The notes under the pieces: model-generated | The model's database searches: none | Told to the model about the DNA's origin: nothing | What the model saw: only the letters and a program-made list of their open reading frames with translations | Shown: positions 32,791-42,844 of the stretch, one piece after another | Position numbering within the stretch: position 1 is the stretch's first letter | Layout of the letters: each line of letters starts with the position of its first letter | Source: Blastococcus sp. LR1 | GTDB taxonomy: Bacteria > Actinomycetota > Actinomycetes > Mycobacteriales > Geodermatophilaceae | Reading direction: 5' to 3' | NCBI RefSeq assembly: GCF_020166105.1 | Contig: NZ_JAIUJY010000004.1 | Coordinates: 62,001 to 126,000 of the forward strand | DNA length: 64,000 nt | Translations under genes and position numbers: made by a program

Positions 32791-33279
32791 ATGTTGGGAC
32801 GCGCTGCCCTGAGGGGTGCCCTCGCCGGGATCGCCGGCGTCGCCGTGATGACGCTCGGCGAGAAGGCTGAGCAAGCGGTCACCGGGCGCCCGGACAGCTA
32901 CGTGCCCGCGCGCACGCTCACCGCACTCAGCACCGGCCGCCGGCTCCCGGGTTCGGCCCGGCCGCCGGTGCGCAACCACCTCATGCACTGGGGCACCGGC
33001 GCCGCCGTCGGTGCCCTTCGTGGCATCTGGGCGGCCTCCGGCCTGCGCGGCTGGCGGGCGTCGGCCTGGCACACCTCCGTGCGGCTGGCCACCGACCAGA
33101 CCCTGGAGAACGCCACCGGCGTCGGTTCGCCGCCCTGGACCTGGTCCCGCCGCGACCGGATCGTCGACGTCGGCCACAAGGCCGTCTACTCGCTCGTCAC
33201 CGGTGCGCTCGCCGACCGGCTCGTGCCTCTCGCCCCGGATCGCCGGCCCGACGGCTCAGCCGGCCCGCGCCGCCGCTGA
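32791..33279 (+). CDS. Hypothetical protein with hydrophobic N-terminus
   Basis: A 162-residue basic protein. A Gly/Ala-rich hydrophobic segment (about 5-22, GALAGIAGVAVMTLGEKAEQ) is followed by RTLTALSTGRRLPGSARPPV, a second weak hydrophobic run (about 67-80) and TDQTLENATGVGSPPWTWSRR. The end is Arg/Pro-rich. It resembles conserved actinobacterial membrane proteins without assigned function. Codon bias supports it being real. Confidence 0.7.
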   Translation: MLGRAALRGALAGIAGVAVMTLGEKAEQAVTGRPDSYVPARTLTALSTGRRLPGSARPPVRNHLMHWGTGAAVGALRGIWAASGLRGWRASAWHTSVRLATDQTLENATGVGSPPWTWSRRDRIVDVGHKAVYSLVTGALADRLVPLAPDRRPDGSAGPRRR

Positions 33280-33478
33280 GCGGCCGTCGAGAGCTCGCCG
33301 AGGCGCTCGGGCGAGGCGGCTGACGCCTGCTGGGGCCGATGTGACGCATGAGGTTGCCCCAGGTCTTGCAATGGGCGCGCCGACCACTACTAGTCGACAC
33401 CGCATCCCTACGGTCCGTGCTGACGCGCAAGGTTGAGGCCCCTTCCCCGGGCCCGGCGCAGCTGATCGGAGGCCCACG
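33280..33478. other. Leader/promoter region of the NlpC/P60 gene
   Basis: A 199-bp gene-free stretch. A possible promoter is TTGCAA (33366) with TACTAG (33388), spacer 16. I looked for the c-di-AMP (ydaO) riboswitch often found before actinobacterial cell-wall hydrolases and did not find its conserved blocks. Confidence 0.35.
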
Positions 33479-34504
33479 GTGCAGTCGCAACGCAGGACCA
33501 CTCGTCGCCGCTCGCGTGCCGTCCTCGCGGTCGGCGCCGCCCTCATGGCGGCCGCGACCGCGACGCTCAGCCCCACCGTGGCGACCGCGGCCCCGGCCAA
33601 CGCGGCCCAGGCCGCGGAGCTGGTCGCGCAGGCAGCGCAGCAGCTGACCGTCGTCGAGGCGCAGGTGCACGAGGCCGAGGAGATCGTCGCGTCGCACCAC
33701 GCGGCCGCGGTCGCCGCCGGCGCCCAGGCCCAGGTGGCCCGCCAGGCCCTCGCCGTGCACGAGCCGCAGCTCCGCGCGATCGCCAAGAGCAGTTTCCAGA
33801 AGCAGGAGTCGCGCGTGGCGGCCTTCCTCACCAGCGAGTCCGCCGAGGACCTGGTGCAGCGGATGGCGACGCTGGACGTGATCGCCGCCCACACCAACAG
33901 CGTGATCGCCGAGGCCTCCGCCGCCCGCGCCACCGCCGAGCAGGCCGAGGCCACCGCGGCTCAGGCCGCTGCCGACGCGCAGGCATCCCTCGAGCAGCTG
34001 AAGGGCCAGCAGGCCGAGGTCCAGCGGCGCGCGGACGAGTACCAGTCCGACCTCGCCCGGCTGTCGGCCGCCGAGCAGGACCGGGTCTCGACCCTGGTCG
34101 CCGGTCCGAAGCTCGCCACCCCGGACGCCTCGGACCTGCCGGTGGCCCCGAACGGCGCCGCGGCGACCGCGATCCAGGTCGCGCTGTCGAAGGTGGGTCT
34201 GCCCTACCGGATGGGTGCATCGGGGCCGGGCGCGTTCGACTGCTCGGGCCTGACGTCCTACGCCTACGCCGCGGCAGGAGTGACCCTCCCGCGCAGCAGC
34301 AGGTCCCAGGCACAGATCGGCCGGCAGGTCACCCGCGCGGAGCTCCAGCCCGGCGACCTCGTCTTCTACTACACGCCGATCAGCCACGTGGCCCTCTACA
34401 TCGGCGACGGGAAGATCGTGCACGCCCGCACGTACGGCACCCCGCTGTCGGTCACCACGGTGGACCAGGGCGGCTTCCGGTACGGCGTCCGCCTCACCGG
34501 CTGA
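33479..34504 (+). CDS. Secreted NlpC/P60 peptidoglycan endopeptidase (RipC-like)
   Basis: A 341-residue exported hydrolase. A signal peptide (about 1-38, ending TVATAAPA) is followed by an Ala/Gln-rich coiled coil (about 40-205). The NlpC/P60 domain (about 222-341) has Cys255 in AFDCSGLTSYAYAAAG, His303 in ISHVALYIGDG and a downstream VHARTYG. It would cut stem-peptide bonds during division or growth, with the coiled coil probably giving regulation by a partner. GTG at 33479; GGAGG lies eight bases before it. Confidence 0.9.
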   Translation: MQSQRRTTRRRSRAVLAVGAALMAAATATLSPTVATAAPANAAQAAELVAQAAQQLTVVEAQVHEAEEIVASHHAAAVAAGAQAQVARQALAVHEPQLRAIAKSSFQKQESRVAAFLTSESAEDLVQRMATLDVIAAHTNSVIAEASAARATAEQAEATAAQAAADAQASLEQLKGQQAEVQRRADEYQSDLARLSAAEQDRVSTLVAGPKLATPDASDLPVAPNGAAATAIQVALSKVGLPYRMGASGPGAFDCSGLTSYAYAAAGVTLPRSSRSQAQIGRQVTRAELQPGDLVFYYTPISHVALYIGDGKIVHARTYGTPLSVTTVDQGGFRYGVRLTG

Positions 34505-34510
34505 CCCCGG

Positions 34511-35092
34511 TCATCCCGCCGCACCGGCGAGCTCCTGCACCGCGGCGGCGATCCGCTTCGCGCGGGTGCCCGGCGTCGCCGCGGTGTGCACGCGCCACAG
34601 CACCGAGTACCGGTCCCCGCTCGTCAGGCCCTCGAACGCCGCCCGCGCCGCAGGGACGGCGTCCAGAGCGGCCGCGAGGTCGTCCGGCACGGTGATCGTG
34701 GCCGGCCCGGCGTAGGCGCGCTCCCAGCGCCCGTCGGCCTTCGCCGCCTCGACCGCGGCCAGCCCCGCCGGCCGCATCCGGCCCTGCTCGATCAGCCGGG
34801 CCACCGTCTCCACGTTCTTCAGCGACCAGACGCTGCGCGGCCGGCGCGGGGTGATCCGCTGCACGTACCAGGCGTCGTCGATCCGGTTCGCCCGGCCGTC
34901 GATCCAGCCGAAGCAGAGCAGCACCTCGACCATCCCGGCCCAGTCGACCGACGGCACGCCGGTGCCCTTCTTCGCGATCTTCACGTAGAGCCCCGGAGCG
35001 GTGGCGGCGTGCTCCTCCAGCCACGCCCCGAGCGCGGCCTGGTCGGCGAACGGCAGCACGGGGAGGTCGGTCGGGAGGGGCACGGGCGTCAT
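34511..35092 (-). CDS. YdeI/OmpD-associated family protein
   Basis: A 193-residue protein of the YdeI group: LGAWLEEHAATAPGLYVKIA, EVLLCFGWIDGRANRID, YVQRITPRRPRSVWSLKN and a C-terminal helical end with ATPGTRAKRIAAAV. The family is linked to envelope or bacteriocin tolerance in a few cases; the mechanism is not known. GGGAG lies before the ATG at 35092. It converges with the NlpC/P60 gene. Confidence 0.82.
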   Translation of the reverse strand: MTPVPLPTDLPVLPFADQAALGAWLEEHAATAPGLYVKIAKKGTGVPSVDWAGMVEVLLCFGWIDGRANRIDDAWYVQRITPRRPRSVWSLKNVETVARLIEQGRMRPAGLAAVEAAKADGRWERAYAGPATITVPDDLAAALDAVPAARAAFEGLTSGDRYSVLWRVHTAATPGTRAKRIAAAVQELAGAAG

Positions 35093-35181
35093 CCTGCTCC
35101 CGGGGGGTGACGGTTTCGGGCGCGAGCTGCGCGGATACCGCCGGTCAGGAGCCGCAGGTCGCGGCCGGGACGGGGGCCGGT

Positions 35182-35922
35182 GTGCGGAATGGTGGGCCGG
35201 GCCCGTCGGTGCTGTGGGTCGTCCGGCACGGCGAGAGCATCGGCAACGTCGCCGACGCCCGCGCGCAGGCGGCCCGGGCCGGGCGCCTGGAGCTCGACGT
35301 CCGCGATCCCGACGTCCCGCTGTCGGACACCGGCCGCGCCCAGGCCGAGGCGCTCGGACAGCACCTGGCCGGCCTTCCGCCGGAGCAGCGACCCACCGCC
35401 GTCCTCAGCTCGCCGTTCGAGCGCGCGCTGACCACCGCGCAGCTGGCGACCGCGGGCCTCGACGTCCGCGTGCGCACCGACGAGCGGCTGCGGGAGCGCG
35501 ACTTCGGCGCCTTCGACGGGATGACCGGGGCCGGCATCCGCGAGCAGTTCCCCGACGAGGCGCAGCGACGGGACCTGCTCGGCAAGTTCTACTACCGGCC
35601 ACCGGGCGGGGAGAGCTGGGCCGACGTCGCCCTGCGGCTGCGCAGCCTCCTGGCCACCGAGGCGCTGGTCCTCGACGGCGAGCGGCTGATGATCGTGGCG
35701 CACCAGGCCGTGATCATGGTGCTGCGCTACGTCCTGGAGGAGCTGACCGAGCAGGAGCTGCTGGCCGCCGACCGGGAGGAGCAGGTCGCCAACGCCTCGC
35801 TCACCCGGTACGAGCGGAGCCCCGCCGGTGAGTTCGTGCTGGTCGAGTTCAACGCGGTGGGCCACCTGGTCGCCGCGGACGAGGACGTCACCGAGGAGCC
35901 CGATGCCGTCGGCCAGCCCTGA
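35182..35922 (+). CDS. Histidine phosphatase family protein
   Basis: A phosphoglycerate-mutase-like phosphatase of about 246 residues. The catalytic RHGES lies in VLWVVRHGESIGNV, with RERDFGAFDGMTG and the second His in VAHQAVIMVLR. The substrate is unknown. The start is uncertain: GTG at 35182 gives a short lead to the RHG motif, while GTG at 35107 adds 25 Gly/Ala-rich residues. The stop lies 20 bp inside the nnrD gene, so the two are probably co-transcribed. Confidence 0.85.
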   Translation: MRNGGPGPSVLWVVRHGESIGNVADARAQAARAGRLELDVRDPDVPLSDTGRAQAEALGQHLAGLPPEQRPTAVLSSPFERALTTAQLATAGLDVRVRTDERLRERDFGAFDGMTGAGIREQFPDEAQRRDLLGKFYYRPPGGESWADVALRLRSLLATEALVLDGERLMIVAHQAVIMVLRYVLEELTEQELLAADREEQVANASLTRYERSPAGEFVLVEFNAVGHLVAADEDVTEEPDAVGQP

Positions 35923-36793
35923 TCCCACCGTCGTCACGCCCGAGGTGCTCCGGAGCTGGCCGCTGCCCGAGCCGGGCGGCGACAAGAACTCCCGCGGATC
36001 GGTCCTGGTCATCGGCGGGAGCACGGAGACGCTCGGCGCGGTGCTGCTCGCGGCGGAGGCCGCCCTGCGGGCCGGCGCCGGGAAGCTGCAGGTCGCCACG
36101 GTCGCGTCCATGGCGCCGTTCGCGGCCGCGGCGCTGCCCGAGGCGCTGGTGCGGGCACTGCCCGAGACCGACGGCGGGGCGATCCACCCGGACGCCGCCG
36201 ACGTCGTCCGCGAGCTCGCCGAATCCGCCGGCGCCGTCCTGATCGGACCGGGGATGACCGACAAGGAGGCGATCGAGGGGTTCGGGAAGCGGCTGCTGCC
36301 GCACCTGACCGGCCCGCTGGCCCTCGACGCCCTCGGGCTCGCCACCGTCACGGCCGACGACGCCTGCCTGCACCACCTCGACGGCCGCGCCGTGCTGACC
36401 CCCAACCCGACGGAGATCGCGATCGCCCTGCACGTCGAGGACGACGAGGTCGACGCCGACCCCGCGGGGGCGACGGCCGACCTGGCCGCGCGGGCCCGCG
36501 TGGCGGTGGGGATGGGCGGGACGACGTCGTGGATCGCCACCCCCGACGGCCGCACCTGGCGGGACGACAGCGGCAACGCCGGGCTGGGGGTCTCGGGCTC
36601 CGGTGACGTCCGCGCGGGCATCACCGCCGGGCTGCTCGCCCGCGGCGCCGAGCCCGCACAGGCCGCGGTGTGGGCCGCGTGGCTGCACGGCAGGGCGGGG
36701 GAGCGGCTGGCGTCGTCGGTGGGCCGCGTCGGGTTCCTGGCCCGCGAGCTCCCCGCCGAGGTGCCGAGGGCGCTGGGGGAGGTCGCTCCCTGA
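35903..36793 (+). CDS. nnrD: ADP-dependent NAD(P)H-hydrate dehydratase
   Basis: A 296-residue NnrD/CARKD-family ribokinase-fold enzyme that repairs hydrated NAD(P)H using ADP. Motifs: GSVLVIGGS with AGAGKLQVAT, IGPGM, LTPNPTE and VSGSGDVRAGITAGLLARG with the catalytic Asp in GSGD. The usual GxGDVLAG is here GSGDVRAG. The N-terminal epimerase half found in fused enzymes is absent. GAGGAG precedes the ATG at 35903, inside the end of the histidine phosphatase gene. Confidence 0.87.
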   Translation: MPSASPDPTVVTPEVLRSWPLPEPGGDKNSRGSVLVIGGSTETLGAVLLAAEAALRAGAGKLQVATVASMAPFAAAALPEALVRALPETDGGAIHPDAADVVRELAESAGAVLIGPGMTDKEAIEGFGKRLLPHLTGPLALDALGLATVTADDACLHHLDGRAVLTPNPTEIAIALHVEDDEVDADPAGATADLAARARVAVGMGGTTSWIATPDGRTWRDDSGNAGLGVSGSGDVRAGITAGLLARGAEPAQAAVWAAWLHGRAGERLASSVGRVGFLARELPAEVPRALGEVAP

Positions 36794-38206
<1,413 letters not shown>

Positions 38207-38215
38207 GTTCGCCCG

Positions 38216-38746
38216 ATGGACGCATTCGTCGGTGCCCTCGACTTCGGCTCGCCCTCGATCGACGACTCGGCCTTCGTGGCGCCGACGGCGGTGGTGGTGG
38301 GCGCGGTGACGATGGGCCCGCGCTCGAGCATCTGGTACGGCGCGATCGCCCGGGCCGACGCCGAGGTCATCGAGATCGGCGCGGACTCCAACATCCAGGA
38401 CGGCTCCACGCTGCACTCCGACCCCGGCTTCCCGCTGGTGGTGGGGGAGCGGGTCTCGGTCGGCCACCGGGTGGTCCTGCACGGCTGCCGGATCGACGAC
38501 GACGTCCTCGTGGGCATGGGCAGCATCGTCATGAACGGCGCGCACATCGGCTCGGGCTCGATCGTCGCGGCCGGCGCCGTCGTCACCCAGGGGAAGGTCT
38601 TCCCGCCCCGGTCGCTCATCGCCGGCGTGCCGGCGAAGGTGCTGCGCGAGGCGACCGACGACGACCAGCTGCACATCCAGGGCAACGCGATCGCCTACAC
38701 CGACCGGTTGGACTCCGCGCGACAGGTGCGCCGGCTCGAGCGCTGA
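38216..38746 (+). CDS. Gamma-carbonic-anhydrase-like hexapeptide protein
   Basis: A 176-residue left-handed beta-helix protein of the YrdA/PaaY group. Hexapeptide repeats run from about residue 20 to 135. The three zinc histidines are present in STLHSD, VGHRVV and VLHGC, and NIQDGS supplies conserved polar residues. Activity as a carbonic anhydrase is not certain for this branch. It starts 9 bp after gdhA and may be co-transcribed. Confidence 0.85.
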   Translation: MDAFVGALDFGSPSIDDSAFVAPTAVVVGAVTMGPRSSIWYGAIARADAEVIEIGADSNIQDGSTLHSDPGFPLVVGERVSVGHRVVLHGCRIDDDVLVGMGSIVMNGAHIGSGSIVAAGAVVTQGKVFPPRSLIAGVPAKVLREATDDDQLHIQGNAIAYTDRLDSARQVRRLER

Positions 38747-38750
38747 GCGC

Positions 38751-39797
38751 TCAGCCGAGCAGCTCGCGCAGCAGCGCGTCCACCGCGGCGGTCTCCACCA
38801 GGAAGCCGTCGTGCCCGTACGGCGAGGTGATCAGCCGCAGCGGAACGCCCAGGGCATCGGCCACCCGTTGCTGCTGCGCCGGCGGGTAGAGCCGGTCGGT
38901 GTCGACGCCGGCGACCACAGCCCGGGCGGTGACCCGGCCCAGCGCCGACTCCACGCCGCCCCGGCCGCGGCCGACGTCCCAGCTGTTCATCGCCTCGGTG
39001 AGGACGAGGTAGCTCCCGGCGTCGAAACGGGCGGTGAGCTTGTCGGCGTGGTGGTCGAGGTAGGAGGCGACGGCGTAGCGCCCGTCGTCCTGCACGCCTG
39101 AGCCGAAGCGGTCCTCGAGCTCCAGGTCGCTGCGGTAGGTGAGGTGCGCGATCCGACGGGCGACGCCGAGCCCCGCGACGGGAGGATCGGCCGGATCGGC
39201 GCGGATCGCCGCCTGCTGGGTGGTCTGGGTGCCGATCTGGTCGGCGGAGGCAACCGCCGTCGAGGCGAGGAAGAACAGCCCAGCGACGCGGTCGGGCAGC
39301 GCGACGGCCCACTCCAGCGCCCGCATGCCGCCCATCGAGCCGCCGGCGACGCAGGCCCAGCGGTCGACGCCGAGCGCGTCGGCGAGCGCCGCCTCGACCC
39401 GCACCTGGTCGCCGACGGTGATCTCCGGGAACCGGGCGCCCCACGGCCGCCCGTCCGGTGCGGGGGAGGACGGCCCCGTCGTCCCCTGGCAGCCGCCGAG
39501 CACGTTGGCGCAGACGACGAACCACCGGTCGGGGTCCAGCGCCGCACCCGGCCCGACGATGCCGCTCCACCAGCCCGGGGTGGGATGCCCCGGCCCGGCG
39601 GCGCCTACGACGTGGCTGTCACCGGTCAGCGCGTGCTCGACCAGCACCGCGTTGCCGCCGTCGGCCGCGAGCGTTCCCCACGTCTCGTAGGCGACGCGGA
39701 CCGCCGGCAGCTCGCCGCCCCGGTCGAGGGCGAACGGGCCGGGCAGGTCGAGGAACCGGCGGTCGCCCGCCGGATCCCCCTCGACCCACCCGGCCAC
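38751..39797 (-). CDS. metX: Homoserine O-acetyltransferase
   Basis: A 348-residue alpha/beta-hydrolase-fold acyltransferase. The nucleophile elbow is GGSMGGMRALEWA; Asp is in AGVDTDRLYPP and His in YGHDGFLVE. Typical early motifs are VAYETWGTL, NAVLVEHALTGDSH and VVCANVLGGCQGTTGP. It activates homoserine for MetY. GTG at 39797 lies four bases after the metY stop, so the two form one transcript behind the SAM riboswitch. Confidence 0.93.
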   Translation of the reverse strand: MAGWVEGDPAGDRRFLDLPGPFALDRGGELPAVRVAYETWGTLAADGGNAVLVEHALTGDSHVVGAAGPGHPTPGWWSGIVGPGAALDPDRWFVVCANVLGGCQGTTGPSSPAPDGRPWGARFPEITVGDQVRVEAALADALGVDRWACVAGGSMGGMRALEWAVALPDRVAGLFFLASTAVASADQIGTQTTQQAAIRADPADPPVAGLGVARRIAHLTYRSDLELEDRFGSGVQDDGRYAVASYLDHHADKLTARFDAGSYLVLTEAMNSWDVGRGRGGVESALGRVTARAVVAGVDTDRLYPPAQQQRVADALGVPLRLITSPYGHDGFLVETAAVDALLRELLG

Positions 39798-39801
39798 CGG
39801 C

Positions 39802-41094
39802 TCAGGCGGACTTCGCCGCGCGGAACCCGGCCTCGAGGTCGGCGAGGATGTCCTCGATCCCCTCCAGGCCCACGGCCAGGCGCACCAGACCCGGGGTGAC
39901 GCCGGTGGTGAGCTGCTCCTCGGCGGTCAGCTGCGAGTGCGTGGTCGACGCCGGGTGGATGACCAGGCTGCGCACGTCGCCGATGTTGGCCACGTGGCTG
40001 TGCAGCTCGAGGGCCTCCACGAACCGCTGCCCGGCCTCGCGCCCGCCGTGCAGCTCGAAGGTCAGCACCGCTCCGGCGCCCTTCGGCGCGTACTTCTGCT
40101 GCGCCGCGTGCCAGGGGGAGGACTCCAGGCCCGGGTAGTTCACCCGGTCGACGGCGTCGTGCGCCTCGAGGAACTGCGCCACCCGCAGCGTGTTCTGCAC
40201 ATGCCGCTCCATGCGCAGCGACAGCGTCTCGATGCCCTGCACGACCAGGAAGGCGTTGAACGGCGAGATCGCCGGGCCGAGGTCGCGCAGCAGCTGCACC
40301 CGGGCCTTGAGCGCGTAGGCCGGCGCGCCCAGGTCCTTGTAGACGACGCCGTGGTACGTCGGGTCCGGGGTGGTGAAGCCGGGGTGCTTGCCGCCGGCCC
40401 AGTCGAACCCGCCGCCGTCGACGATGATCCCGGCGATCGCCGTGCCGTGGCCGCCCAGGTACTTGGTGGCCGAGTGCACGACGACGTCGGCGCCGAACTC
40501 CAAGGGGCGGAGGAGGAACGGCGTGGCGATGGTGTTGTCGACGATCAGCGGCACGCCGTTGCGGTGAGCCACGCCGGCGACCGTCTCGATGTCGAGGAGG
40601 TCGCCCTTGGGGTTGCCGATCGTCTCGCCGAAGAACGCCTTGGTGTTCTCCTGCACGAGGGACTGCCAGTTCTCCGGGTCGTCCGGGTCCTCGACGAAGG
40701 AGACCGTGACGCCGAGCTTGGGCAGCGAGTGGTGCAGCAGGTTGTAGGTGCCGCCGTACAGCGAGGCCGAGGCGACGACGTGGTCCCCGGCCTCGGCGAG
40801 ATTCAGGATCGCCAGCGTCGTCGCCGACTGGCCGCTGGCCACGGCGAGCGCCGCCACGCCACCCTCGAGCGAGGCCACGCGCTGCTCCAGCGCGTCCTGC
40901 GTCGGGTTCATGATCCGCGTGTAGATGTTGCCCATCTCGGCGAGCGCGAAGAGGTCCGCGGCGTGCTTGCTGTCGCGGAACTGGTAGGCGGTGGTCGCGT
41001 AGATCGGCAGCGCGCGGGCGCCGGTCGTGGGGTCGGGGCTCGTTCCGGCATGGATCTGCCGGGTCTCGAAGCTCCAGCTCTGCGGGTCGGTCAT
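39802..41094 (-). CDS. metY: O-acetylhomoserine sulfhydrylase MetY
   Basis: A 430-residue PLP enzyme of the Cys/Met metabolism family that makes homocysteine from O-acetylhomoserine and sulphide. Features: [35 protein letters not shown] and the PLP lysine in [13 protein letters not shown]. The C-terminal active-site Arg region is [13 protein letters not shown]. The start [17 protein letters not shown] at 41094 has GAGGAG eight bases upstream. Upstream lies a SAM riboswitch, then two small hairpins close to the ribosome site. Confidence 0.95.
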   Translation of the reverse strand: MTDPQSWSFETRQIHAGTSPDPTTGARALPIYATTAYQFRDSKHAADLFALAEMGNIYTRIMNPTQDALEQRVASLEGGVAALAVASGQSATTLAILNLAEAGDHVVASASLYGGTYNLLHHSLPKLGVTVSFVEDPDDPENWQSLVQENTKAFFGETIGNPKGDLLDIETVAGVAHRNGVPLIVDNTIATPFLLRPLEFGADVVVHSATKYLGGHGTAIAGIIVDGGGFDWAGGKHPGFTTPDPTYHGVVYKDLGAPAYALKARVQLLRDLGPAISPFNAFLVVQGIETLSLRMERHVQNTLRVAQFLEAHDAVDRVNYPGLESSPWHAAQQKYAPKGAGAVLTFELHGGREAGQRFVEALELHSHVANIGDVRSLVIHPASTTHSQLTAEEQLTTGVTPGLVRLAVGLEGIEDILADLEAGFRAAKSA

Positions 41095-41169
41095 GCGCCG
41101 TCTCCTCACACTCGCGGGAGATCCCGCGGCGCGCAGGAACTCCGTCCTTGCCGGACGGCGGACGCCGAC

Positions 41170-41260
41170 CAGCCGGCTCTTCCCCTGGAGCACCTCAGAC
41201 GGAGTTGAGGTTGCCGGGCAGCCAGCCAGGTGCTTTGCACTGCCTCTCGTGAGCCAGCGC
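41170..41260 (-). promoter_or_regulatory. SAM riboswitch (SAM-I/IV clan) upstream of metY-metX
   Basis: On the minus strand the conserved SAM-aptamer blocks occur in order. P1 is GGCTC (41255-41251) pairing with GAGCC (41179-41175). ACGAGAGGCAG is followed by the hairpin GTGC-AAA-GCAC. Then come CCCGGCAACC, the hairpin CCTCA/TGAGG and GGTGCTCCAGGGGAAGAG. The arrangement suits SAM-IV of actinobacteria. Between it and metY are a CCGTCC/GGACGG hairpin and CGCGGGA/TCCCGCG just before the ribosome site, which could switch translation. Confidence 0.85.
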
Positions 41261-41338
41261 CGATACTAGGGCGGCGTTGTCACACGTGAAACATCTGTCC
41301 CGCGCAGTGGACTGCCCGGCCCTGATCGGCCGGTCGCG

Positions 41339-41848
41339 TCAGCCGGTGGGATCGGCCGGATCCGACGAGCCCGAGTCGCCGGTCGAGCCCCCGCCGTCGG
41401 GCGAGCTGTCCTGGGGCTGCGTGGTCGTCGCGGGCTCGTCCGGCTCCGTCGTGGGCTCGGCGTCGGTGGTGGGCGCCGGCGCGCGGGTCGTCGGCGTCGG
41501 GGTGCCCGTCGGCGCCTCGTCCTCGTCGGTCGTGGGCTCCGGCTCGGTCGTCGGCGGCACGGTCTCCGTCGGCGTCGGGTCGGTGGGCACCACGACGGAG
41601 GGCTCGCTCGCCGGCGCGGGAGTGCCGCCCGGCGGCGGCTTCACCTGGAGGTAGAGGAAGAAGATCCCGACGAACAGCACGCACATCGCGACCGTGCCGG
41701 TGCGGGCGCGCCCCAGGTGCGAGGGGATGGAGGACCACCAGCGGTGCTGCGGCGCGGCGGCCGGCGCGGTGCTCACGGTGGGGACGGCGGGCTGCTGCTC
41801 CATCTGGCCGGTCTGTCCTGCCGGTCCGGTCTGCTCCGGGCTGCTCAT
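41339..41848 (-). CDS. Single-pass membrane protein with Pro/Thr-rich tail
   Basis: A 169-residue protein. A Gln/Pro-rich cytoplasmic start is followed by one membrane helix (about 54-70, GTVAMCVLFVGIFFLYLQV). The remaining 100 residues are Pro/Thr/Glu/Ser low-complexity, probably an extended extracellular stalk. No domain is recognised. Its ATG overlaps the MscS stop, so it is made together with the channel and may be an accessory protein. Confidence 0.75.
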   Translation of the reverse strand: MSSPEQTGPAGQTGQMEQQPAVPTVSTAPAAAPQHRWWSSIPSHLGRARTGTVAMCVLFVGIFFLYLQVKPPPGGTPAPASEPSVVVPTDPTPTETVPPTTEPEPTTDEDEAPTGTPTPTTRAPAPTTDAEPTTEPDEPATTTQPQDSSPDGGGSTGDSGSSDPADPTG

Positions 41849-42786
41849 CGGACGCCCTCCTGCACCGCGGTCGCGCCGTCGTTCGAGCCGTCCGGGCCGG
41901 TGGGCTGCGAGACCTGCAGGCCCTGGTTCCGGAACGCCAGCACGATGCGCACCCGCAGGTCCCGGCCGACCTCGAACTGCTTGCCGGGCAGGGTGCGGGC
42001 GACCACCCGCACGTTCACCTCGTCCAGACCGAGGGTCTCCACGCCCATGACCGTCGGCGGGTCGAGCAGCAGCGGCCGCATCGCCGGATCGCGGAACGCC
42101 TCCCGCCCCACCTCGCGCAGGATCTCGTTCACCCGGTTCACGTCCACCGTCGACGGGACCGGCACGTCGACGACGGCACGCGCCCAGTCGCGCGAGAGGT
42201 TCACGACCTTGACGATCTGCCCGTTCGGCACGGTGACGACCTCGCCGTTGGCCGAGCGGACCCGGGTCACGCGCAGGGTCACGTCCTCCACGGTGCCGGT
42301 GGCCGGGTCGCCGCCGCCCACCACCTGGATCGAGACGACGTCGCCGAAGCCGTACTGCCGCTCGGTGATGATGAAGAACCCGGCCAGGACGTCGCCGACG
42401 ATCCGCTGGGCGCCGAAGCCCAGGCCGACACCCAGCACCGTCGCCGGGGCGACCAGACCGGTCACCGGGACGCCGAGCCGGTCCAGCACGAAGAAGACCG
42501 CGATCGAGTAGATGAGCACGATCGCGGCCCACTGCAGCACCTGGGTGAGCGAGTGCCGGTGCTTCGCGGCCTCCGAGCGGACCAGCGCGTCACCGCCGGT
42601 GGCGTTGCGGTCGATCCGGTCGGTGATCTTGTTGCCGGCCCACGAGATGAACCGGGCCAGCAGCACCGAGCCCAGGATGATCAGCACGACCTCGAGACCT
42701 CGGCCGGCGAACCAGTCGAGCACGTCTCTCAATGCGTCTTGCACGGGCGGTGCACTCCGATCGTCGGGGGAAGTCGACCCCTCCAC
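41845..42786 (-). CDS. MscS-family mechanosensitive ion channel
   Basis: A 313-residue small-conductance channel. Two N-terminal membrane helices precede the pore helix TVLGVGLGFGAQRIVGDVLAGFF. The MscS beta domain follows (YGFGDVVSIQ, GTVEDVTLRVTRVRSANGEVVTVPNGQI). The C-terminal alpha/beta vestibule is present. It releases solutes on hypo-osmotic shock. The start is GTG at 42786 or possibly GTG at 42744 (VQDALRDVLDW). Confidence 0.9.
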   Translation of the reverse strand: MEGSTSPDDRSAPPVQDALRDVLDWFAGRGLEVVLIILGSVLLARFISWAGNKITDRIDRNATGGDALVRSEAAKHRHSLTQVLQWAAIVLIYSIAVFFVLDRLGVPVTGLVAPATVLGVGLGFGAQRIVGDVLAGFFIITERQYGFGDVVSIQVVGGGDPATGTVEDVTLRVTRVRSANGEVVTVPNGQIVKVVNLSRDWARAVVDVPVPSTVDVNRVNEILREVGREAFRDPAMRPLLLDPPTVMGVETLGLDEVNVRVVARTLPGKQFEVGRDLRVRIVLAFRNQGLQVSQPTGPDGSNDGATAVQEGVR

Positions 42787-42844
42787 CCTCCCCGACGCCC
42801 GCCCCCCGGTGCCAGCCGGACCGGCAGGTTCCGGGGGAGATGCG

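Noticed and set aside
33280-33478. A c-di-AMP (ydaO) riboswitch before the NlpC/P60 gene
   Set aside because: The gene type fits, but the conserved aptamer blocks were not found in the 199-bp leader.
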